Shown: one piece after another, positions 8,935 through 16,356 of the stretch
Position numbering within the stretch: position 1 is the first letter of the stretch
Layout: the number at the start of each line of letters is the position of its first letter
Assembly (NCBI RefSeq): GCF_010093065.1
Contig: NZ_CP048113.1
Span: forward strand, 2,232,001-2,296,000
Direction: 5' to 3'
Origin: Chitinophaga agri
Lineage (GTDB): Bacteria > Bacteroidota > Bacteroidia > Chitinophagales > Chitinophagaceae
Length of the DNA stretch: 64,000 nucleotides
Position numbers and translations under genes: made by a program
Notes under the pieces: model-generated
Told to the model about the DNA's origin: nothing
What the model saw: the letters and a program-made list of their open reading frames with translations, nothing else
Database searches by the model: none

Positions 8935-10134
8935 ATGGACACATTCGACATGAAACCGGAGATACTCTTCGTGAGTACGTATTCACCGCGTAAATGTGGT
9001 ATTGCCACTTTTGCGGAAGACCTGACAAATGAACTCACACATCTGTTAAAACATGAGTTTGAGATCAGTATATGTGCATTAGATAAACGGGCCAACACAG
9101 AAAATTATGCTGCTCCGGTTACGATGGTCATGGATGGCTGCAGACTGAACTCCTGTATTGCCGGTGCAGAGGCGATCAACAGGAATCCTGCTATTAAGAT
9201 GGTGGTGATTGAACATGAATTCGGACTGTTTGGTGGAAACATGGGTGAATACGTCCTCGCCTTCCTTTCCCTGCTCACAAAACCCTTCATCATACGCTTT
9301 CACACAGTGCTACCCGACCCTGAAGTAGAAAGGCTGAAGCTGGTCAGAAGCATCTGTATGCTGGCGGATAAGGTAATGATCATGACGAAACATTCGCATC
9401 ATCTGCTGACAGAAGAATACAATATTCCGGCAGACAAACTGGTGATCATCCCGCATGGTACCCACTTCACACCTGCCGCTAACCGCGTTGAACTCAGGAA
9501 CAGGCTGCACCTGGAAAATAAAAAGATCCTCACCACCTTCGGTCTGCTCAGCCCAAACAAAGGCATTGAGACAGGTATCAGGGCAATGGTGAAAATAGCT
9601 GCGGAATTTCCAGATGCCATGTACCTCATACTGGGTACAACCCACCCCAATCTACTGGAAGCAGAAGGGGATACTTACCGCGAAAGCCTGGAGCAACTGA
9701 TCCGGGAAAATAATCTTACCAATAATGTAAAATTGGTAAATGATTTTATTCCTACCCAGCAACTGTTGAATTATCTGTCTCTGACAGACATCTACCTGTT
9801 CACTTCGCGTGACAGGAACCAGGCCATGAGCGGTACATTTATGTATGCGATGAGTGCCGGTTGTCCCATTATTTCCAATTCATTTGTACTGGCGGAAGAA
9901 ATGCTGGATGCAGAAACCGGGATCATCATTGAATCCGGTGATGAAGATGCACTGGCGGCAAATGCCATTTACCTGTTCCGCAATGAACACGTGCGCCAGG
10001 AAATGGGTAAGAAAGCGTTTATGAAAACCAGGAGTACCATGTGGAGCACGGTGGCACGTAAACATGCCATGCTGTTCTATGAACTGATCAAAAAACAACA
10101 TCCTACATACGATAATAATATGGCAGCACTGTAA
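8935..10134 (+). CDS. GT4-type glycosyltransferase lacking the EX7E motif
   Basis: This 399-residue GT-B protein begins with ILFVSTYSPRKCGIATFAEDL, the donor-free N-terminal Rossmann fold, and has EHEFGLFGG and a C-terminal nucleotide-sugar domain (about 190-380) typical of GT4. Where active GT4 enzymes have an EX7E motif, it reads NQAMSGTFMYAMSAGCP, so the usual glutamates are absent. I recall related proteins with SGT-AYA-GAG at this spot that are often linked to helical toroid proteins. No signal peptide is seen, so it should be cytoplasmic. It is first in an operon of three; the next gene starts 8 bp downstream. ATG at 8950 is an alternative start. Confidence 0.82.
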   Translation: MDTFDMKPEILFVSTYSPRKCGIATFAEDLTNELTHLLKHEFEISICALDKRANTENYAAPVTMVMDGCRLNSCIAGAEAINRNPAIKMVVIEHEFGLFGGNMGEYVLAFLSLLTKPFIIRFHTVLPDPEVERLKLVRSICMLADKVMIMTKHSHHLLTEEYNIPADKLVIIPHGTHFTPAANRVELRNRLHLENKKILTTFGLLSPNKGIETGIRAMVKIAAEFPDAMYLILGTTHPNLLEAEGDTYRESLEQLIRENNLTNNVKLVNDFIPTQQLLNYLSLTDIYLFTSRDRNQAMSGTFMYAMSAGCPIISNSFVLAEEMLDAETGIIIESGDEDALAANAIYLFRNEHVRQEMGKKAFMKTRSTMWSTVARKHAMLFYELIKKQHPTYDNNMAAL

Positions 10135-10142
10135 CCACCGCC

Positions 10143-11267
10143 ATGTATTGTTTCACCAAAAAGAATTACATGCGATCGCATTTACAGACAGCAGTCCCCT
10201 TCCCGGAAACGGTAAACATGCCACCGGAAACGGCATTGCCACCGTTCCATCCGGAACACCTGCTGAATATGACAGACACAACAGGCATTATTCAGCATGC
10301 GCTGCGTATTACCCCTAACAGGAAAGAAGGTTATTGTACAGATGACAACTCACGCGCTCTCCTGCTGACAGCCATGGCATGGCAGCATGGACGCTATCCG
10401 GAAGCGCTGAAACTGATGTCCGTCTACCTGAGTTTCATTCATTATATGCAGATGGATGACGGCTATTTTCACAACTTCATGCGCTACGACAAGCAGATCA
10501 TATTTGACGGCAGTTCGGAAGATGCCTATGGCCGCACCATGATGGCCCTTGGTTACCTGGTGGAACATGGCCCTTCCCCACAGCTCATCAGAACTGCGGA
10601 AGACATCTTCCTGAAGGCCGCCCCTCATCTGGACGGACTAATCTCCCTGCGGGGTATTGCCAATAGCCTCATCGGCGTATGTTCCTTTGCAAGATCACAC
10701 GCGTCAGGCACACAGCTGATCAATAGTATCGTGCATATGGCCGACAAACTCGTACATGAGTATAACAGGTACACTGATGATAGCTGGTGTTGGTTCGAAG
10801 AGGTGCTGACATACGATAACGCCATCATTCCACTAGCCTTACTGCATGCCTTTGAGATCACACGACAGGACGCCTACCTGCACATTGCGGAGGAAGCGAT
10901 CAGTTTCCTGGAGTCGAAGGTCTTTCATGATGATATCCTGTATCCTGTGGGTAACAATGGCTGGTGCAGCAAAGGTGGTACCACGGCCCTGTTTGACCAG
11001 CAGCCACTGGACGCTATGGCCATGGTACTGTTCTATCAGCAGGCGCTGCATGTCACAGATGATCAGCAGTACCTGTATAAAATGAAACAATCGTGGCAAT
11101 GGTTTATGGGGGCCAATGCATTAGGTCTCCCATTGTACGATGAGCAGACGGGTGGTTGTGCTGACGGCCTGCAAGCTGACCGTGTCAATGAAAACCAGGG
11201 TGCCGAAAGTACGCTCTCCTTCTGGATCTCCTATTTCGCCGTCGCCAAATATTACACTGATAAATGA
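10143..11267 (+). CDS. (alpha/alpha)6-toroid glycan enzyme, unassigned
   Basis: The 374-residue protein is helical throughout, with motifs seen in toroid-fold carbohydrate enzymes: GYCTDDNSRALL (about 60-71), MDDGYFHNFMRYD, SSEDAYGRTMMALGYL, DSWCWFEEVLTYDNA and a C-terminal NENQGAESTLSFW. The repeated Asp/Glu-rich loops are candidate substrate sites. I cannot assign a family or reaction. It has no signal peptide and lies between two GT4 genes, overlapping the next by 4 bp (ATGA), so it should work in the cytoplasm on the same glycan. MRSHLQ at 10170 is an alternative start. Confidence 0.75.
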   Translation: MYCFTKKNYMRSHLQTAVPFPETVNMPPETALPPFHPEHLLNMTDTTGIIQHALRITPNRKEGYCTDDNSRALLLTAMAWQHGRYPEALKLMSVYLSFIHYMQMDDGYFHNFMRYDKQIIFDGSSEDAYGRTMMALGYLVEHGPSPQLIRTAEDIFLKAAPHLDGLISLRGIANSLIGVCSFARSHASGTQLINSIVHMADKLVHEYNRYTDDSWCWFEEVLTYDNAIIPLALLHAFEITRQDAYLHIAEEAISFLESKVFHDDILYPVGNNGWCSKGGTTALFDQQPLDAMAMVLFYQQALHVTDDQQYLYKMKQSWQWFMGANALGLPLYDEQTGGCADGLQADRVNENQGAESTLSFWISYFAVAKYYTDK

Positions 11268-12274
11268 AAATAGCTGTTCTGGCGCCTATCATCTGGCGCA
11301 CTCCCCCACGGCAATATGGGCCGTGGGAACAGGTAGCTTCCGTCATGACGGAAGGCCTTGTCAGCAAAGGACTGGATGTTACCCTATTCGCTTCAGGCGA
11401 TTCCATTACCAATGCAAAACTCTCTTCCGTCCGAGAGCATCCCCTGGGTGATATACCCGGCGATTTTAAAGTATGGGAATGCCTGCATATTTCCGCACTG
11501 ATGGAAAGGGCCAGAGAATTCGATCTAATACATAATCATTTTGATTTTTTGCCGCTGACATGGTCCCGGGTGATCCACACCCCGATGGTGACCACCATCC
11601 ACGGATTCTCCTCTCCCGATATTATACCCGTTTATAAAAAGTACGATGACTCCACACACTATGTGTCGATCAGTAACAGCGACCGCCATCCATCACTGAC
11701 CTACATCGATACCGTCTACAATGGACTGAATACAGCGTTGTTCTCTTTTACGGCTACGCCGGATGATTATCTGCTGAGTTTTGGAAGGATCCATCCAGAG
11801 AAGGGAACGCATCTTTGCATTGAGATTGCAAAAGCAGCGGGTAAGCGACTGGTCATCTGCGGACTGATACAGGACGAAGCCTATTTCCGGGAGAAAATAG
11901 CACCTGAGATTGATGATACCACTGTTATTTATAAAGGGAATGTAGGTCCGGAAGACAGGAACAACATACTGGGTCGTGCTACAGCACTGTTACATCCTAT
12001 CCTGTTTAATGAACCGTTCGGATTAAGCGTCGCAGAGGCTATGCTATGTGGTACGCCCGTCATCGCCTTTGAGCGGGGTTCGATGAAAGAGCTCATTACG
12101 GACGCTGAAACGGGTTTTCTTGTACAAACTACCGAAGAAGCCGTGATCGCCGTTAAAAAGGCAGAGAGTATTCGCAGAAACGACTGCCGCGAACACGCTC
12201 TGTCCCGTTTCAGTCAGGAGACAATGGTCTCCCGTTACATCGATGTCTATGAAAGGATATTGGGAAAGCGCTGA
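11264..12274 (+). CDS. GT4 glycosyltransferase with EX7E motif
   Basis: This 336-residue GT-B enzyme starts MKIAVLAPI, has the N-terminal glycine-rich region PRQYGPWEQVAS and a C-terminal GT4 domain beginning near LLSFGRIHPEKGTHL. The EX7E motif is intact (EPFGLSVAEAMLCGTPVIAF). It should transfer a sugar from a nucleotide donor in a retaining reaction; donor and acceptor are unknown. Its start overlaps the toroid gene by 4 bp, indicating coupling. Its stop codon directly abuts the stop of the convergent GH130 gene. Confidence 0.9.
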   Translation: MKIAVLAPIIWRTPPRQYGPWEQVASVMTEGLVSKGLDVTLFASGDSITNAKLSSVREHPLGDIPGDFKVWECLHISALMERAREFDLIHNHFDFLPLTWSRVIHTPMVTTIHGFSSPDIIPVYKKYDDSTHYVSISNSDRHPSLTYIDTVYNGLNTALFSFTATPDDYLLSFGRIHPEKGTHLCIEIAKAAGKRLVICGLIQDEAYFREKIAPEIDDTTVIYKGNVGPEDRNNILGRATALLHPILFNEPFGLSVAEAMLCGTPVIAFERGSMKELITDAETGFLVQTTEEAVIAVKKAESIRRNDCREHALSRFSQETMVSRYIDVYERILGKR

Positions 12275-12293
12275 CTATTTCAGCAGCGCTTTC
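12264..12293. terminator. Hairpin overlapping two convergent gene ends
   Basis: GAAAGCGCTG (12264-12273) pairs perfectly with CAGCGCTTTC (12284-12293) around a 10-nt loop that contains the abutting stop codons of both convergent genes. It is a plausible bidirectional terminator encoded within the coding ends. Confidence 0.5.
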
Positions 12294-13711
12294 AGTAACT
12301 TATCTAATGGTACACTGGCAAAGGAAGAAGCATAGTCTGATACCGCATACGGAATGAATACCTGTCCTTCATGTATCATTGCCCCGCAGGAATACACCAC
12401 ATTCGGCACATAGCCATCACGCTCATCTTCTTTCGGCATCAGCAATGGATATTGCAGGCGGCCCAGTTCCCTGGTAGGATCGTTGAGATCAAACAGTGCC
12501 GCTCCCAGGCAATACTTACGCATAGGTCCCACGCCATGTGAGATGATCAGCCAGCCTTTCTCCGTCCACAACGGCGACCCCGCATTACCGATCTGTACAA
12601 ATTCCCACGGATACTTCGGACGTTGCAGCAACTGCGGCTCCTCCCAGTCGTACAGGTCATCGGAGAACATAATGTAATTATTCACGCCATCGATCCTGGA
12701 CAACATCGCATATTTCCCGTTGATCTTCTTCGGGAAGAGCGCCAGGTTCTTATTGACCGCCCCCTTTCCATACAGGGGATGCACTTCAAAATGAATAAAA
12801 TCGCAGGTCTTGATCAGCTTTGGCAGTATAAAAGTGCCATCGTAGGCAGTGTAGGTAGCATAATAAGTGCAGGAACCCTCTTCATCAATAAACTTCACAA
12901 AACGGGCATCTTCAATGCCGTTCTTCTCTGTATATGTAACCGGAAAGATGACCCTTTCTCCCAGCGTGGTATGATGTGAAAAATGAAGTTCATAACAGGC
13001 ATCTACCAGTTCAAGTACGTGTTGTTTCATCGCCTGCTGATCAGTGGGATCTTTGATACCCCGCAGGGAGTTACGCAGGATCACGTCTATTTCTGAGTAG
13101 GTAAAATCATCTGTCAGCTGATGCAGAATGCCTACATGCAGGTCTTCCGGCAGCCGTAACTGTGTAAGCTGACGGGCAAAGTGTTCTTTATCGTTGCGTT
13201 TTTCCCCCGCTAATTTCCCCTCCTGCAGGAATTTAGCCGGTTCATCCAGGGTAATATTGCAATCTTTATCAATAATTCCCTGGCGGAATACGATAGAAGA
13301 GATATGACTTTCTCCTGTGGCGCGGAAGCTGACGATCACCCGCTTCTCTCCTGGCTGCAAACCCGACTGGTCAGGCGCCTCCACCACAGAAGGATTAAAC
13401 AGTGCGGCGGCTTCGAGGGAGTATTCCATCGTGAAATAAGCGCCCAGCAGATGCTGGCGCTCTTTTGTTACCTTCATACCAGACGGTACAAGATGACTGA
13501 TCCGGGAATAATGATTATCAAATACGTCATGGATGTTTTTATACCTGCAGGAAAACTCTTTAAGCACACCGTCCAGGACTTCACATACCATCGTTTCCTC
13601 CATATCCACCACTTTGTTAATGATCTGTAGCGACCGTTCATTTCCGGAGTTGAAAAAGCGGGGAATTACTCTCGTAAAATCAGGGTTGATCCTGATATTT
13701 TTTCTCGTCAT
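12275..13711 (-). CDS. GH130-family glycoside phosphorylase-like protein
   Basis: The five-bladed propeller signature of GH130 is visible: ALFNPSVV near residue 105, GIEDARFVKFID near 266-276 (family motif EDPR, here EDAR, holding the presumed catalytic Asp), YYATYTAYDG, and the C-terminal IPYAVSDYASSFASV. GH130 enzymes phosphorolyse or hydrolyse beta-mannosides. This one has about 100 extra helical residues between the first blade and the EDAR motif, as in the longer Bacteroidota members. No signal peptide is seen. It converges on the GT4/toroid/GT4 operon, suggesting turnover of the glycan made there. I start at MTRKNIRINPDF; six codons more are open upstream. Confidence 0.82.
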   Translation of the reverse strand: MTRKNIRINPDFTRVIPRFFNSGNERSLQIINKVVDMEETMVCEVLDGVLKEFSCRYKNIHDVFDNHYSRISHLVPSGMKVTKERQHLLGAYFTMEYSLEAAALFNPSVVEAPDQSGLQPGEKRVIVSFRATGESHISSIVFRQGIIDKDCNITLDEPAKFLQEGKLAGEKRNDKEHFARQLTQLRLPEDLHVGILHQLTDDFTYSEIDVILRNSLRGIKDPTDQQAMKQHVLELVDACYELHFSHHTTLGERVIFPVTYTEKNGIEDARFVKFIDEEGSCTYYATYTAYDGTFILPKLIKTCDFIHFEVHPLYGKGAVNKNLALFPKKINGKYAMLSRIDGVNNYIMFSDDLYDWEEPQLLQRPKYPWEFVQIGNAGSPLWTEKGWLIISHGVGPMRKYCLGAALFDLNDPTRELGRLQYPLLMPKEDERDGYVPNVVYSCGAMIHEGQVFIPYAVSDYASSFASVPLDKLLKALLK

Positions 13712-13779
13712 GCTTAACATACGTAACAATCTACAGGGTTAATAAAAGATATGTACTAATAAAGATAACTCTTTTAATC

Positions 13780-13791
13780 GTAAGCGCTTAC
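13780..13791. promoter_or_regulatory. LacI-type operator GTAAGCGCTTAC
   Basis: A perfect 12-bp palindrome with a central CG lies between the divergent GH130 and AraC genes. It has the form typical of LacI/CcpA-family operators. No classical LacI gene is in the window, so the regulator is unknown. Confidence 0.45.
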
Positions 13792-14001
13792 AGCGTATTC
13801 ACGTGTCACCGTCACCGTTCGTATTTACAACCAAAATGACCTATCAGCCAACAATATCTGCGCCAGTGCGTCTGAAAAACAATAGTTTTTATACCCACCC
13901 GCACTAAAAGCGACTATCCGCGGTTAATCCAATGTTATTGATCACCCGCGGCAGGCACATCTGCATAAAATTTTCCTACCTTAGCCCGTCAGGGGACATT
14001 T

Positions 14002-14841
14002 ATGAAAGTTACCAGGTTCTTACTACGCCACTTCCTTACAGGAGACGAGATTTTTCATCTGTCACGCATTAAAATATGCTCACGGGATGACATCTCTCTT
14101 CATAATCACGACTATGCCGAAATCTTCTGGATAGAACATGGCAATGGTACGCATCTTATCAATGAGGGAAAAATGCCCCTCAACACCGGCGATCTGGTGA
14201 TGATGCGACCTGAGGATCAACATACCTTTTGCTCCGGTCGTCAGGGCTTTACTATGATGAACCTGGCCTTCCCCATGAAAACCGTGCAGTATTTCCGTAA
14301 AAGATACTTCAACGGCTCAGAAGATTTTTTCTGGAAGAAAGGCCCACTGCCCTATCAGGCCACCCTGGACACAGCTGTGATAAGAAGCATTACGCATCTG
14401 GCGGAAAAGATGTGGAAGCATCAGGACTCCGCCATCTACCTGGACAGCTTCCTGCTGTCTTTGTTCAAACTGTTACTGCCTACTGAAAATCAACCGGATA
14501 ACCAGGATATTCCTGCCTGGCTCAATAATGCGATCCAGCAGTTCCCTGCCCAGCCAGATCTGTTCCGTCTCGGTGCAAGAGGCTTTGCATCTATCTGTGG
14601 ACGGCACATAGACTATGTGAACAGGACCGTACGCAAGTCATATAATAAAACGCTTTCCACTTTGATAACGGAACTGCGTATGCAGTTTGCTGCCAGACAG
14701 TTAGCCATCACCAACTCTCCTATTAAGAGTATCTGTCACGACTGCGGATTTAACAACCTCGGACATTTCTATAAACAATTCCAGCGTATCTATCAGCAAA
14801 CACCTTCTCAGTACCGCGAACAGCATCAGCGGATGTCCTAG
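14002..14841 (+). CDS. AraC-family regulator with cupin sensor domain
   Basis: The N-terminal cupin-like domain (about 20-110) includes LHNHDYAEIFWIEHGNG and NTGDLVMMRPEDQHTF, and would bind a sugar or related effector. The C-terminal AraC DNA-binding domain (about 175-275) has two helix-turn-helix units, with IKSICHDCGFNNLGHFYKQF and the closing TPSQYRE motif. The domain order resembles ChbR-type sugar regulators. The GH47-like gene begins 82 bp downstream in the same direction and is a likely target. Confidence 0.9.
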   Translation: MKVTRFLLRHFLTGDEIFHLSRIKICSRDDISLHNHDYAEIFWIEHGNGTHLINEGKMPLNTGDLVMMRPEDQHTFCSGRQGFTMMNLAFPMKTVQYFRKRYFNGSEDFFWKKGPLPYQATLDTAVIRSITHLAEKMWKHQDSAIYLDSFLLSLFKLLLPTENQPDNQDIPAWLNNAIQQFPAQPDLFRLGARGFASICGRHIDYVNRTVRKSYNKTLSTLITELRMQFAARQLAITNSPIKSICHDCGFNNLGHFYKQFQRIYQQTPSQYREQHQRMS

Positions 14842-14923
14842 ATCGTTATACCGTAAAAAATATATTTGTTAGCGCAATAGTATGAGCGGTTTATTACTTT
14901 CGCAGATTATAATTTAGCACCCG

Positions 14924-16297
14924 ATGAAAAAATGCATTATGGCTGCCACAGCCATGATCAGTTATCTGCCTATGAAAGCCCAGTATGCGGAGCTATCGAA
15001 TAGCGTAAAGCAGGATTTTGCCAGATCCTGGGAGGCCTATAAACGATACGCATGGGGGCATGATGTGTTATTGCCACAGACGAAGACCTATACCGACTGG
15101 TATGAGCAACCGATACGCATTGCGCAGATCGACGCCTACAGCACCATGAAAGTAATGGGTTTGCAGAAACAAGCCAGAGACATTGAGAAGTTCGTAAGCG
15201 ATAGCTGCAGTTTTAATATAGACGTTAACGTAAAGACATTTGACGTGAGTAACCGCGTACTGGGGGGATTATTATCCATGTACGCCTACACACATCAGCC
15301 AAAGATACTGGAACGTGCAAAAGAGGTGGGTGACCGGTTATTACCAGCTTTCAGATCGCCAACAGGTATACCCTACTACTGGATAAACCTGAAGACCGGC
15401 AAGGTCAAAGGAGAAAAAGTAAACACTGCGGAAGCAGCTGCCTATACGCTTGAAATGGGCATCCTGAGTTACTATACAAGGGACCCGAAATACTATCAGG
15501 CAGCGAAGAAAGCCACTGCAGCTGTATTCGGAAGACGCTCCGCCATCAACCTCACCGGTAATGTCATTAACTGCGAGACCGGCGAATGGCTAGAAACCAT
15601 CAGTTGTATCGGAGCCGGCGGTAGTGCCTATTATGAATCGATGCTAAAAACATGGCTGCTGTTCAAAGATCCGGAGCTGAAAGATATGTGGGAGAAAACG
15701 ATCACTGCCATCAATCAGTATGATGCCGAAGAAAGTGATTCCGCGATCTGGTACCGCAGAACAGATATGTACACAGGCGAAGTGAAGAACACCACCATTA
15801 CCGCCTATGATGCTTACCTGCCATCACTGCTGTGTATCGATAATGATGCAGATCAGGCCGCGAAAGTACAGCGGACATGGAACAGGCTATGGCGACAATA
15901 CGGACTGCTGCCGATGATATATGACTATCGCAGACAGCACGTGACGGCGGCAGCATATGAACTGAACGGAGAGATCATGGAGTCAGCATGGTATCTGTAC
16001 GATTACACAAAAGATACGGCGTATCAGCAGATGGGCAGGGAGTATTATAATAGCCTGTCCGCGTATTGTAAAACAGGGCCTGCCTTCACCGGTGTGATGG
16101 ATGTGAGAAGTAAACAGCAGCAGAATAAAATGCCGGTTTATTTCTTCGCTACTACCATGAAATATCTGTATCTGTTATTTACACCCGACAGCGGACTGAA
16201 TACACTGGAATATGTATTTACTGCGGAAGGAAATCCATTTAAGATAGCAGATTTTAAAGAAGCCGAATGCGCGAAACGCTTAGGCATTGACGAGTAA
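14924..16297 (+). CDS. Divergent GH47-like alpha-mannosidase-family protein
   Basis: A weak signal peptide (cleavage near KAQ, residue 20) precedes a sequence collinear with class I alpha-mannosidases (GH47): AYKRYAWGHDVLLP (38-51), IDAYSTMKVMGL (69-80), NRVLGGLLSMYAYT (110-123), PAFRSPTGIPYYWINL, GEIMESAWYLYDYT and EYVFTAEGNPF. Against the family pattern, the acid Glu of the FE-IRVLGG motif is D107, the Asp of ADSYYEY is S234, and the calcium-binding Thr of NTEAHP is Ala. The ExxES motif is kept. It could be an altered-mechanism subfamily, a binding protein, or another toroid family. The AraC gene lies just upstream. Confidence 0.7.
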   Translation: MKKCIMAATAMISYLPMKAQYAELSNSVKQDFARSWEAYKRYAWGHDVLLPQTKTYTDWYEQPIRIAQIDAYSTMKVMGLQKQARDIEKFVSDSCSFNIDVNVKTFDVSNRVLGGLLSMYAYTHQPKILERAKEVGDRLLPAFRSPTGIPYYWINLKTGKVKGEKVNTAEAAAYTLEMGILSYYTRDPKYYQAAKKATAAVFGRRSAINLTGNVINCETGEWLETISCIGAGGSAYYESMLKTWLLFKDPELKDMWEKTITAINQYDAEESDSAIWYRRTDMYTGEVKNTTITAYDAYLPSLLCIDNDADQAAKVQRTWNRLWRQYGLLPMIYDYRRQHVTAAAYELNGEIMESAWYLYDYTKDTAYQQMGREYYNSLSAYCKTGPAFTGVMDVRSKQQQNKMPVYFFATTMKYLYLLFTPDSGLNTLEYVFTAEGNPFKIADFKEAECAKRLGIDE

Positions 16298-16321
16298 GTT
16301 AACCAGCACTATAAACAGGAA

Positions 16322-16349
16322 GAGGCTATCTCATTATTGAGATAGCCTC
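16322..16349. terminator. 12-bp hairpin between convergent genes
   Basis: GAGGCTATCTCA (16322-16333) and its exact complement (16338-16349) form a 12-bp stem with a 4-nt TTAT loop. ATTATTTT follows on the plus side. It separates the GH47-like gene from the T9SS cargo gene and probably terminates both. Confidence 0.8.
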
Positions 16350-16356
16350 AATTATT

